Source: Emiliania huxleyi CCMP1516
Taxonomy: Eukaryota > Haptophyta > Isochrysidales > Noelaerhabdaceae
DNA length: 64,000 nucleotides
Reading direction: 5' to 3'
Assembly: GCF_000372725.1 (NCBI RefSeq)
Contig: NW_005201123.1
Span: 236,291 to 300,290 of the forward strand
Below are positions 31,840 through 42,454 of the stretch, piece after piece. Under the pieces are notes generated by a model, which saw nothing but the letters and a program-made list of their open reading frames with translations, was not told the origin of the DNA and ran no database searches. Position 1 is the first letter of the stretch; each line of letters opens with the position of its first letter. Made by a program: the position numbers and the translations under genes.

Positions 31840-32450
31840 ACGTTCGCGCGGATTTCGCGAACTCCGAACTCGAACGAACGCAGCCGGCGGGGCCCAGCCC
31901 GAACCTCGTAACTGAACGGACCGCGCCGGCTGTGGAAGGCGCGAACTGCGAAACCGAACGAACGTTCGTGAACTCCGTTCGAACTTAGGAAAAAAGAAAA
32001 TCATCGCTAGTTCGTTCGTTCGGCTCAGCCGAGCCGCGCTGAACGAACGAACTCGCGCAACTGCGCCACGTGCGCGCGTGCGGACGCGGTCTGACCCTCA
32101 ATCTCAGGTGCCCATATACACAGGCGGCACTAGCACAGTTCTGACGGTCCGCGACAGTCTGCAATCTAGCGGACTACGGGCGCGACTACCCCGGTGCGCC
32201 GCCGCCCGCCGCGGACCATTGAAGGGGGGAGGGGGGGGACCCGCTCAGCCTGACCGCCTCCTCCGGCTTCAAAGAAAAGGCTCGAGTTCACGAACTAGTT
32301 CGAGGGTTCGGGCACCCAAGGGCGAACGACCGAACCATGCAGCGAACCAAGGGGATGCCGTCCAGAGCGAACTCCGAAACCGAACGAACCGCGAGTTCAC
32401 CGAACCAGTTCACGAACCAGTTCGCCAGTTCGCCCGGGAAGTTAAAACGA
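31840..32450. repeat. GAACG/CGTTC-rich degenerate arrays
   Basis: Two blocks (about 31850-32060 and 32280-32440) are crowded with GAACGAAC, GTTCGTTCG and GTTCACGAACCAGTTCG in both orientations. The density far exceeds chance and no ORF is supported. Between them lies ordinary sequence with a short G run (about 32222-32240). Confidence 0.7.
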
Positions 32451-32669
32451 GCTTTTTTATATCTGGCCTCGCGGACGCGCACAAGCAAGGGCTCGAAGCG
32501 CTCGCAGCCAGCCGGGGGCCAGCCAGCCGCTCCTGACTCGCATCCGTCAATGGGCAAGCGCAGCTCAGCGTCGCGCCGCAGGTGTCGCCGCCCGCCCGCG
32601 TAGGAGCATGCCGCGTGCACCGCCAAGAGCGCGTGACAACCTTGCAGGCGTGAGGCAGCTGCCGACAGC

Positions 32670-32979
32670 ATGGACACGGACGCGCTCACCACGACGAGCG
32701 CGACCGGCTTGCTCAAACCACGAGTTGTCAAGACAAAGATATCCAAGGCGCGCGCGGTCGAAACTTGGCCTGTTCCGATGCCGTCCTAGATGCATGTTCC
32801 GGTGTCTTACGCCGCGCCCACGTCGACATCAGGCGGCGCAGAAGCTCACGCGCAAGCAAAAGCTGCGAAAGGCGAAGAAGCAGGAGCGGGGCGCGGCGAA
32901 TGCTGACCGGAGAGAAATCAAGGCGGAACACGACGCGCACAAAGCGGAGCGCCGGCTGAGGGCGAAGGCCCTTTGGTGA
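32670..32979 (+). CDS. Small Lys/Arg-rich protein, two exons
   Basis: Exon 1 (32670-32756) reads MDTDALTTTSATGLLKPRVV then KTKISKARA. A GTCGAA donor (or GC donor at 32748) and the ATCAG acceptor at 32832 join in phase 0 to exon 2 (32833-32979): AAQKLTRKQKLRKAKKQERG, NADRREIKAEHDAHKAERRL and a stop. The product is about 77 residues, strongly basic and helical, of the type seen in small nucleolar or ribosome-biogenesis proteins, but no family is named with confidence. Confidence 0.45.
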
Positions 32980-32989
32980 GCGCCTGACC

Positions 32990-33275
32990 AGGGCGCACTA
33001 AATAAATAAAAACGGACACCTCTCTACTGTGAGATGGGTAAAAAGGAACAGGCCCCCGCCCTTGCGATCTTTGTGCAGGGTTCTTTGTGGGTGTGGTCGG
33101 CGACTAGCCGGGGTCGTCCTCCCCAGGGCGCACTAACTATAACTAGCAAATAAATAATAAAACGGAGACACCTCTACTAGGAGATGGGTAAAAAGGAACA
33201 GGTCCCCGCCCTGCGGTCTTTGTGCAGGGTTCTTTGTGGGTGTGGTCGGCGACTAGCCGGGGTCGTCCTCCCGAT
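32990..33275 (+). repeat. Tandem duplication, about 134-150-bp units
   Basis: 32990-33124 and 33125-33275 both run from AGGGCGCACTAA through GATGGGTAAAAAGGAACAGG to GGTCGGCGACTAGCCGGGGT, differing by small indels. Non-coding. Confidence 0.85.
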
Positions 33276-34472
33276 GGGGGACTAGCACTAGCCGTCTTCC
33301 ACATGGTCCCTCGGGTCCCTGCTGCTCCTAATCTCGTCGTACATCCTCCTGCTGATCTCCGCAACATCCTGCTCCCTCCCTCGTCTCGCCCTGCGCGTCT
33401 GCTCCGCCTCCCCGTCGTCCGCCCTGCGTCGTCTGGTGACGGGTCCTTCATAGTCGGTTGAGGTCGCCGCCGCCCTCCTCGTGCCTCTTTTCCCAACGTT
33501 CCCTCGGCGGCCGATGCCGTCTGCTCCGGCTCCCCAGTCCCCGGGTCTGCCCTGCTCTCGTCTGCGCTAGCTTCTGCTTCGTCATCACTGGGGTCTCTCC
33601 TCTTCTTTCTCCCCTTTCTTGTATGCTTTGTACATCGCGTCGATTCCTGTTCGCGTGAGCACCACCCTGAAGCCCGCCCAGCAGCTGAACCGCTCCCTAA
33701 GTCGAAGGAGCATCATCAGTCTCACCCACTTCGCTCGCTGCCCACTGTCTCCGCTCCCTCCCGTTTGGGCCGCCGTCGCGGCCCTCGTTCGTCCCACTGG
33801 CTGTTGGCCCGTCCCCACGTTACGGTACCTCTGTTATATCCCTCCTCCTCCGCGACTCCCTCAAGGCTGGCCGGGCCTCCTTCCACCCAGCGAAGAGCTT
33901 CCTCAGCCACTCAATGTGTTCCTCTCTCTTCATTATGCGCGCGGTAGCCTCATCGTTGAGCTGGATCCACCTCTGCACCGCTCCCGTCGCCGCCTCGGCC
34001 ACGACTTGCAACATGCAAGTTCCTCGTGTGTGTCGTGACCCCGGCGCCAAGGTCCCTATATAACTAGCAAAGAGACCACGACAGCACCAAAATAACCGTT
34101 TAATCGCAAGTGTGAGTAGTGGCGTGGCCAGATCGCAGTATACGAAAGAGTAGTGAGCGCTGCGGAAAGGGGTTAAGACGTTCGCACACCACACTGCTGT
34201 ACATGAGTATGGGTCAGACGCACACATACAACATACTCATGTACACACACCGCACGCGCGCGCGCGCACGTGAGCCACGCAAGGGCTCGTGATGTCGGGG
34301 CATCGGGGCGAAACTCCGCGTCCAGGCGTGTCCGAACGAACGCAACATTAAACACGCCGGAGGCTGCCCATCTCTCGAGCGGGAGCGCCGCCTCGACGCT
34401 TGTGCAACGCGAATGCCTCTCCATCGCCGCCGATGCGCACTCTCGACAACGACAAGAGATTCCGACCGAGCA
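33276..34472 (-). other. No gene assigned; possible minus-strand exons
   Basis: Two minus-strand stretches look protein-like: about 34015-33822 (VQRWIQLNDEATARIMKREE, HIEWLRKLFAGWKEARPAL) and about 33735-33585 (VRLMMLLRLRERFSC, DAMYKAYKKGEKEEERPQ). They are in different frames, with no recognised family. They may be exons of one gene, or 3' debris downstream of UTP6. Confidence 0.3.
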
Positions 34473-37400
34473 TCACTCCGCGTCGCCGCGCAACGCCTCC
34501 TGATACCGCGTGACGAAGTCGGAGTGGAGCTGTTCCTTGAGTACTCGGAGGGCCCGGTCGTGGACCGCGCTGGCTTTGGCAAAGGCACCCTGGCGGAGGT
34601 GGCACCTGGCGTAGTGCAGCCACAAATCCACCGAATCGTGGCCATGCTCAGACACCTGCATGCATCGGGAGTGGGTGGGTGCGAGACGCAAGAAAAGTGT
34701 GTGTGTGTGAGTGAGCGTCTCAGTGGACGAAGCATCTGGAGCGCGAGGACCGCTCGCTCAAACAGAGCGACGAGCTCGGCCGCGACGCAGCGAGCGGAAA
34801 CGCCGCCCGACTGCCCCGCCCGATCTGCGGAGGCGCCCTGCAAAACCGACTTGCCGTAGAGGGGTCCCTGCATGGGAGCAAAGAGAGGGGAAAAAGCGGA
34901 TTGAACGGCACTGGTGGTCGACAGCGGCCAGTAGCCTCCAAACTGCTTGGTGCATGTCTGGAGGGGTCTGTTTTGCGTGTGTTAAGGTGTCTCAAAAGCG
35001 CCGCACCTCTGCCGTTTCATGGGCCAACAGTGCCTCATGCACCCTGAGCGGCGTGGGCGGGGAGCGGAGTAGGGCCGGCCGCAGCTCGCGTGCACGAGAA
35101 AGGTTGAGCCGGCACAACCACTCTGCGAGCAGCACCTACAGGCCGGGACGCGAGGTGTTGAGAGAAGGCAAAAAAGCAGCGGGGCGATAGCAGGGGAGGC
35201 AGGATGCCTTGAGCGGCGCGCTCTCTGCGCGCAGCGCAGCCTCCGCACGCCGCCAGACCGCGAGGACCACCTGCGTGCGAGGAGAGACGGATCTGCTTCC
35301 ATTCCATGTACTCAAACCAAACGAGGAGTGGCGGGAGAAGGGGCCGGAGGGCCGGAGGGCGGGGGGCCTGGGGCTGGCTGGTCGAGTCGGCGGCCGCAAT
35401 CGCCTGCGGGGAGGAGCCGGGGGGGGGGGGTGGGGTCCCGTAAATGCTGGTGTGTGGCAGCTGGGCGCCAGCACGCTCGGCAGCGCACCGCCTCGATCCA
35501 CACCCGCCACACGCACAATGCGCCAGGCGTGCCTCGCAACGCGCTCGCAACTTCACGGAAAGGGTCGCGCAAATGTGCCAAATCGGAAAGGGTGGGTCGC
35601 TCCCCGCAGCGCGCGAGCAGCAAGCGCAGCCTCATGCACGCGAGGCTTGCGTCCTGCGGGTGGCGGATCGCGCCCGCCTCGCAAGCCGACAGGGCGAGCT
35701 GCAGCGCGCCGTCGTGCGCTCCATCGCTCCCTCCGAGCTATACAGGGGCGAGAGGGGAGGGAGCAAGCCGTTCAATCTGTGCGTGCGCGTTGTGTGTGAG
35801 CGCGCGTATGTGCGCGGCGCGTGGTGGGGCGGGGCGTTGATGGCTGGAGCGCTGGTGCGAGAGAAGCGAGGGGACGCGCAAGGGGCGGGCCGGGAAACCT
35901 GCCGCCACGCCAGAGCCGCATCTGGCTCGGAGGCGTCCGGCAAAAGCCCAGAAATGTCCGCAGCGGAGAGAGCCGCCGTGAAGTGAAGCGCCGCCCACCG
36001 CTGGTAGACGGAGGGCGATGCCTCGCCGGCGGCGTGTGCCGCCTTGCACAACTGGAGCCCCTTCTTCCGCATCCGCACAACGGTGGCCGGCGGCAATCCC
36101 TCCCTTTGTGTCACCGCCTCGACCCAAGCGACGCACGCGTCGCGGAGGCGTGCCTACAAGTGTTCAGGGCGCTTAGGGGCCCTGGCTCACACATCCACGC
36201 CGCCAATAGGCGAGGCGCCGAAGGCGCCGCCGCCAACGACGCGTCGAGAGACTGCAGCGCGGCGCGGAGCGCGGCCGCGTGCGCCGAGCCCCACTCTGGA
36301 TCCGCGGCGCATCGGTCGAGGGGCAGCGATGCCAATGCCACGGCCACGGCCGCACTGAAGGGACGGGACGGGACTGGTGGGAGGGCGCGAGGGGCTTGTA
36401 TGTGGAGAAGGGGGCGAGATATTGGAGCACCTCTCGCCGAACGAGTCGCGCAAGCTCGTCTCGATGGCAGCTTGTATCGGCGCGCCCGCCTCCACCTCGC
36501 CACACGCACGCAAACAGCCTAGCCGAAGCTCGACATCCTCGGGCATCGCCGCCACCGCGCTCTCATAGACGTAGCGCGCGACGGCGCTCGTCGCCGCCGA
36601 ACCCCCTCCTAACTCGCCGCCCTCCGCTCCCTCCACGTCCGTCATGGGCGCAAGAGCCAGGCCGGCGGCGCCTCCGTCCTCGTCCTCGTCCTCGTCACCG
36701 ACTTCCAGTCCGCCGCCGTCCTTGCCGTCATCCTCGCCGCCAGCCTCGCCGCCAGCCTCCTCGCCATCAGCCATGCTCCCCGCCGCGACGTCGTCGCCGT
36801 CCGCCGCCCCCGCACCGCCGTCGATGCCGAGCGCGCTCCTCCGGCGCTGCACGCGCTCCGCAAAAATGAGCTCAAACCGAAAGTAGGCCAGCCACAGCTC
36901 GCGCGAGCCGCGGTTGGCGCGCAGGGCCCGCTGCAGCAGCCGCCGCGCAGCGCTTGCATTGGAGCGCGCCTGACAGGTGGAAGCAGCAGCTGCAGCATCA
37001 GCGGCTGAAGCACGGCGGCATCTAGTTTTGGGGGTCTCACGCGGCCGGCGGGCAGAGGTGGTCCGCCGCCCGAGGGCGACACCGGCGCGCCAGGGAGGGT
37101 GCTGATGCCGTGGCAGTGGAGCTGCTGGCGCGTGGCTCGCCCAAGGGTCTGGGTGTCTGTAGCCGTCGAGGCTTCTCGGTTGTTGTCGCGCCTCAAACTC
37201 CCACGCGGCTGCGCGTGTCCACAGGGGCACCTGGCAAGGTGAGCGATTGCGTCAGGGGCGCGGCAGAGCGGGAATCGAGGGCGCGTGACGCGCGGTCGGC
37301 GGGCGGGGTGGGCTGCGAGGGGAGCGCCGCGAGGGGGCATTACCGAGTGGGGCAGGACAGCAAGCGCGCGACCGTAGATGCGCTCGAGGCGCTTGTCCGC

Positions 37401-37827
37401 CTTGCGCCGCTCGGCAAAGTCGATCCACTGCATCCAGAGCCGCTCGTCCCCCTTGAAGCGCCGCGCCGCACGGCTGAAAATGAAGTGGATGCGGCGCCGG
37501 ATCGCAAAGTCGGGCGGGCCCTGCCTGGTCATGCCGAGCCGCCGGCGCCTGCACTTGAGCAGCGCCTCAAAGTTCATCTCGAGCTGCAGGTAGCGCAGAA
37601 AGTCGTCGCGCGTCGCGCGGGGCCTATGCGTGGCGCAGCACGTGATGGCGGGGCGCGCTCCCCGGCCACCGCGCAGCAAGGGGCGATCGCCGGTGCACGA
37701 GGTACTCAAAGCGCTCGCGGCGCCGCACGAGCGCCTTGACCTCGCTGGCGGAGCACAGGCCGCGGCGCTGCACGTCCTCCAGCTCCGGCACCATCGACTC
37801 CATCACCTCGCGCACGCGATCCGCCAT
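34473..37827 (-). CDS. UTP6: UTP6, SSU processome HAT-repeat protein
   Basis: About eleven exons. Exon 1 (ATG 37827 to about 37690) gives MADRVREVMESMVPELEDVQ and the RRERFEYLVHRR segment. Exon 2 (about 37632-37344) gives RDDFLRYLQLEMNFEALLK, RIHFIFSRAARRFKGD and DKRLERIYGRALAVLPHS with a GTAATG donor. This is the conserved UTP6 N-terminus and first HAT repeats. Further exons carry PLWTRAAAWEFEARQQ (37231), RELWLAYFRFELIFAERVQR (about 36970-36425), PSVYQRWAALHFTAALSAAD (about 36150-35905), ALCVWRVWIEAVRC (about 35735-35490) and ELVALFERAVLAL (about 34860-34745). The last exon (about 34654-34473) has DSVDLWLHYARCHLRQGAF and a stop. UTP6 scaffolds the U3 snoRNP processome in 18S pre-rRNA processing in the nucleolus. 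An acidic Asp/Glu/Gly insert sits in the fourth exon. Several exon limits are approximate. Confidence 0.8.
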
Positions 37828-38344
37828 GGCTGCAGCGGAGCGTGCGTTGCAGTGCGCCTGCGGCCACGTAGGCCGGTGGGCAGACACAAAAAACGTTGTT
37901 TGGGCAGACTATAGTCGAGCGCGTCGGAGAGGTGTTTCGACACCGAGTGTTTGAACGTTTCTTCGCAGAAGAAACGTCAAGAGAAAAAATTCTCTCGCCG
38001 GTGTTCACAGAGCTCTGCGCGTTCTGGGCACGGACGTGTGTCGCTCGTGCGTGTCGTCGTCATCTGTCTTGCGTCCACCCATACCGCGTTGGTGTCCAGT
38101 CCGAGCCTGAGGGCCCAACTTCAGAATCGTGCTTTGAGTTGGGTTGTTTCGTGTTGGGTTGGGTTGGTGAGAGAGAATTCTTGATACGAAACCACGACGA
38201 CACACACCAGTCGACTCGCATCGGTTGCCTCCATGAACGGCGGAGCTATTCTCGCGTCCACACCACACCTGGCTCCAACGTGGACACGCCCATAGCTGGG
38301 GACACTACTAGGTCACGCATGGCATCAGAAGTTTTATCTCTGGG

Positions 38345-38382
<38 letters not shown>

Positions 38383-38824
38383 GGGTTGGTTGGGTTGGGT
38401 TGCCTTGCTTGGCCCGGGTTGGGTTGTTCCGCGTGAGGTTGGGTCGTCGGCGCGAATGGTGAGGTCTCGACCGCCGCCGCTCACGCCAGCGGACGGCCAC
38501 CATCGGTGTTTTTGGCTTCGCCACCGTCCAAGGCGTGCGCCATGCGCTCGCCGGCATCGAGCGAGCAACGTGATCGACCGAGCGGCTTGCTGTGTGGACG
38601 CCTTCTTCTGGCTCTCGTCGAGAGCGTTTTGCGTCCCGGCGGGTGGGAGAATATGTGTCGTCTGATGTGTCACTGTGTGCGTCACATCGGTCTTGATAAC
38701 AAGCACGGTCGATCCGTCGAAGCGATACACTCGTTCCTATCACGCTGGAAGGCTGGCACGGAGCTCTGCGCCGGCACACAGAAGAGCCGTGCGGCAAGAA
38801 GAGCTCGATGGGGAGCGAGAACCG
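37828..38824. other. Intergenic, low complexity
   Basis: No gene is recognised. It contains repeated GGTTGGGTTGG blocks (about 38140-38175 and 38380-38430) around a (TC)n microsatellite (38349-38380). Confidence 0.5.
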
Positions 38825-38827
38825 TCA

Positions 38828-39018
38828 GATTTTCAGGTGTAACCTGAAGTCCGTCGCGATGCACTCAATCCCTCCCGAGCGAAAGCCTGTGGCTCTCTCG
38901 AACTCGTCGATATATTGCGGATAAACTGCTCTTCCCGCATAGCTTGCAGAGTCAGAGGCGCAGAAAGGCTGCGAGTGCTCGACGAGTCTTGCGAGCTGCG
39001 CGGTCAAACCTGGGGGGA
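38828..39018 (-). CDS. Probable last exon of an unknown gene
   Basis: After a CCCCCAG acceptor near 39019 the minus strand reads LTAQLARLVEHSQPF, CASDSASYAGRAVYPQYIDE and FERATGFRSGGIECIATDF, then stops at 38825-38827. The composition is convincingly protein-like. A possible preceding exon (39100-39030, VLQMAAVVVLTQVSEVRLDA) is separated by too short a gap for a normal intron, so the gene model is open. No family recognised. Confidence 0.35.
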
Positions 39019-39029
39019 ACTGACCGCAT

Positions 39030-39830
39030 CAAGGCGGACTTCCGAAACCTGGGTGAGCACCACCACGGCGGCCATCTGCAGCACCTGCGCAGCTCAACCC
39101 GAGTACCCGACCTTCCCTGCTGCAACAACCACCCGTACGAACGCAATGGCCGCCGCCGCCGATTCTGTATAGAATTGCAAGGCGCACACGCTGGTGCAGG
39201 CGGGGAGTCGTCGATCCGACTCGTTCCGATGTGACGTCGCCGTGAAGGATTGCAAACAGTATGCCCAAGATTTGCCCTCCCGCGCGATCTTCTCGCGTCG
39301 GCAAGCGCGCCGGCCAGGATGGGCGAGCCGGCCCCGCCACGCTGGACGGGCCAGCGGCTGGCACGCGCCGGCCACTCCGGCGGCGCGGCGGCCTCATCGC
39401 GCTCGTCGTCTGCGAGGCCACCGCTCGGCGTCGCCGCGTCCGACGGCGATGGCGCTTGGCTGTGAGGTGGCCGGTGCCGCATTCGTCGCTGTGCTTCTTT
39501 AGCAGGCGGTGGACTGTCGGCTGCGAGGACGGTCGCATTTGCGCGAGGCGAGGCGAGCATTGCTGCGCGTTGCATGCGCCATGACTCGCGCCAGCGCGTG
39601 CGGGAGCTCCTGGCTGAGCGTTGAGTCCAGGTGAGTTGCGCTGGCAGGCCACTATCGCTACGCCGAGCCGAGCTGACGCGCCGAGGCGCCGGCCAGTCGC
39701 AGCCGTGAGGCATGCCACAGCAGCAGAGGCACCTGCCCACCCATTGGGCGGGCAGACAGAAGGCCAGGGCAGCACTGGCAAGTGCAACGCGCCTCATGTC
39801 GGAGAGCGACCGTGCCTCGTTCGCCGCTTA
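39030..39830. other. Intergenic, no gene assigned
   Basis: Long frames are open on both strands but are GC-driven shadows; no family signature was found. Confidence 0.35.
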
Positions 39831-39834
39831 TGAT

Positions 39835-40005
39835 GTAGAGTGTTGTAGAGATTTCACGTTGTAGAGCGCCTCTACATCGCTCTACAGGCGACTCACATCG
39901 TCACGCGCCGGATGTAGAGCTCTACAGCTCTACAGCGCTCTCCAGCGCTCTACATCTCTACAGCTCTACAGCGCTCTACACTCTAGATCCTCTACACCCT
40001 CCCTC
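39835..40005. repeat. CTCTACA/TGTAGAG array
   Basis: About fifteen copies of CTCTACA or TGTAGAG, mostly as CTCTACAGCG-type 10-mers, in both orientations, so the block can fold on itself in many ways. Non-coding. Confidence 0.85.
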
Positions 40006-40477
40006 AGCCCTCACTGCTGCTGGGGGGGGGGGGGGGGGGTCGGCCATGGGCTTAGAGGTGTGCAGGGGGGGTACCGAGCAGTGTGCGGCCGCTCCAGTAT
40101 TGGTGTCGGCACACATCCCCGCACGGAGGTCAGCGAGTGATCTGTAAAAGTTTGGCCAAAAGGCCCCACATGGCTGCCCCTTGGGCTGAAAGGGAAAACG
40201 GTCGTGGGCTGAAAAGAAAAACAAGAAACCCGGGCGCAACACTGGGCACACGGGACTGGTACGAATCGGCGAGGGACTGCGAAGGGAGATAGAAAGCTGA
40301 TTGATAGATAGAAAGAGGCAGACGACCAAGGGTTCAAACAAACTTCGCTCTCACCTGGCAACCCTGTCTGCACGTCTTGCGCGCGCGTGAACAGGGCTCC
40401 AGGCCCCAAATGACGTGTGAGTGTTAGAGTTGTTTGGTATTGCTATAAATCTCCCCCCCCCCCCCCCCAAGGGTTAG

Positions 40478-40660
40478 GGCGGGCGACGGCTAGCACCACA
40501 CTCCTCTCCTTAAATTCCCTGTGTGGTGGCGGCGTGCCGTCCTCCCATCCATATCCCTCCCTTGGGTTGGCACCACCACCCACCACCACCACCACCATCA
40601 TCCATCCCTCCCTTGGCGCTTGGGTTGCGTTTCTCTCTTTCTTTCTTTCTGGTGCTTACT
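40478..40660 (+). repeat. Dispersed repeat C, copy 2
   Basis: Begins GGGCGGGCGACGGCTAGCAC, then CACACTCCTCTCCTTAAATT and CCCTGTGTGGTGGCGGCGTG. A CACCACC microsatellite (about 40570-40600) and a TTCTTTCTTTCTTT tail follow. It is preceded by a C run and, at 40022-40040, by a G run. Confidence 0.8.
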
Positions 40661-40827
40661 GGCCCAGGTAGGTAGGTAGAAAGGTGAAGAACAGCCAGGC
40701 TCGGACTGGACACCAACGCGGTATGGGTGGACGCTAGACAGATGATGACGACACGCTGGTCAACACAGACACAAACAGCAAAAGAAAGAGGTTCTCAGCA
40801 AGTGCCGTAGCGAGCTGCCGCAGCAGT

Positions 40828-41616
40828 ATGGGCAAAGCGGGTAAGGCCAAGGCGTCCACTTCCCAGCCGCAGGAGGCGAGGAAGCCCGCGGAGGACGACG
40901 ACGACGCCATTCTGAGCGCGGCGATCGCCGAGAACCGCGTCTTCAAGGAGAAGGTGGCCAGCGAGGCTGCCGCCTCTGCCGCCGCCGCGTCCGCGATCAC
41001 CGCGGCGCTGGACAAGCTTCCGGTCTTCGCCATCGCCGACGCGGGCAGGCCGCTGCAGTACACGGTGGGGAGGCGGAAGCTAGCGGTCTTCTACGCCGAC
41101 GTGGCAGCCGCCAAGGCGCAGCAAAAGGCGACCGAGCGCCAGGTTCCCGGGTGCGACCTCATCGCCGTCGGCCTCGGCGGCGCCTACCGGCTCTCGTACG
41201 ACGGCAAGGCCGCGATCGTGCCAGGCGTGGCCGAGTTGAGAGCGGCCGGCGCGCCCGAGGGCGCGCAACCAATGGGGCAGGACCTGCCGCTCTTTGCGTG
41301 CACCAAGCTGGGGCGGTACGTCGACGGAGGGTTGGTGATGCCGCTCTTCATGAGCCATGCGGACTGCGCGGCGGCGGTGGAGGCGGCGGCGAACGCGGAC
41401 GCGCCGGAGAGCGATGGGCCCGCGCAGATCAGCGCCCTCTCTCTGCAGAGCGTCGTGGATCAGCTCGGCGACCCGTCCTCTCCCGCGTTTTCCTTTGTCG
41501 CGCCATCCAGCTCGGTGGAGCACAACGAGCGCTACGTAGGCAAGGGCGTGTACATGAGACGGGTCGAGCCGGAGCCGGAGCCGGAGGACGTGCCCCCGCC
41601 GCTGGCGGCAGAGTGA
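40828..41616 (+). CDS. Tic22-family protein
   Basis: A single exon of 262 residues from the ATG at 40828. After a polar Lys/Asp-rich N-terminus, residues about 55-245 follow the Tic22 pattern: ALDKLPVFAIADAGRPLQY, RRKLAVFYADVAAAKAQQ, LIAVGLGGAYRLSYDG, DLPLFACTKLGRYVDGGLV, MPLFMSHADCAAAVEAA, then SALSLQSVVDQL. Tic22 proteins act between the outer and inner chloroplast envelope (periplasmic space in cyanobacteria) as import chaperones. The N-terminus (MGKAGKAKAS, DDDDA) has no hydrophobic signal peptide, although a secondary plastid would need a bipartite presequence. Either an upstream exon supplies it or this paralogue is not plastid-targeted. The C-terminus ends in a Glu/Pro repeat. Confidence 0.78.
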   Translation: MGKAGKAKASTSQPQEARKPAEDDDDAILSAAIAENRVFKEKVASEAAASAAAASAITAALDKLPVFAIADAGRPLQYTVGRRKLAVFYADVAAAKAQQKATERQVPGCDLIAVGLGGAYRLSYDGKAAIVPGVAELRAAGAPEGAQPMGQDLPLFACTKLGRYVDGGLVMPLFMSHADCAAAVEAAANADAPESDGPAQISALSLQSVVDQLGDPSSPAFSFVAPSSSVEHNERYVGKGVYMRRVEPEPEPEDVPPPLAAE

Positions 41617-42454
41617 GTGTGTTGGTGTATCTGATATAGTTAGAGGCTGCGCAGCCGCAGGCCGTCCCGTTTGCTGTTTGCATAAAAAACGCCTGTTGCC
41701 CGCTGCGCGCGCGCGCCGGGGCTCTGTCTCAAAACTCACGTGCCGCAATATGTGTCACACACGGCGGCTTCTGCCACCTCTCGATTGGTTCCACTTTCTA
41801 CGCACACACCTACCGGGGAAGGGGCGCTTGGGAGCGGGAGCGGGGGCGGGGGCGGGGGTGGGGGCAGGGGCGCGCAGCGCGCGGCGCGCGGCACGCGCAA
41901 CAGAGGTAGGGGTGGAAGACGGCGAGGAGGGGGCGGCGGCGGCGGCGGCGGCGGCAGCGCGCGCGCGGCGCGCGCGACGGAGGGGCGGAGCAGCGACCGC
42001 TGGCGCGGTCGCTGCTCCGTCTGTGACAGACGCGCGCTCTGCCGCTGCAGAGCGCGCGCGTCAGGCACAAAGGAGGGCAAGCGTGGCGGCGCGGGACGCG
42101 CGGCGGCGGCGGCGAGCAGCTGAGCGCTCCGTGAGCGGTGAGGCGGCCGGGCGAGGGCGCGGCGGGTGACGGGTCAAGGGAGCAGCCCACACCCGGCGTC
42201 GCTCTTTGAGCGACGCCTGTGGTACGCCTGCGCAGGGGCCGCAGGGCGGTCAGTTGTGGGGCGAGGCGGTGCCGGCCGCGGGCCGGGTGCAAGGCGCCGG
42301 CCTCGGCGCCGCCTCGGCGCGCCGCACGGGCGCGGCGAGCCTCTGAGCGGGAGCCGAAGGTTTGGTGTGGTAGGTGGGAGGTGGAGGTAGGTGGGGTGAT
42401 CTGACTTTGCCGCAGAGGCCGTCCCTAGCTGTGAACAGCAAAACGGGACAGTAT
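41617..42454. other. Intergenic with strong hairpins
   Basis: GC-rich and without a recognised gene. It carries two adjacent hairpins: 41987-42018 (14-bp stem, GGAGCAGCGACCGC, 4-base loop) and 42031-42058 (12-bp stem, CGCGCGCTCTGC, 4-base loop). Confidence 0.5.
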
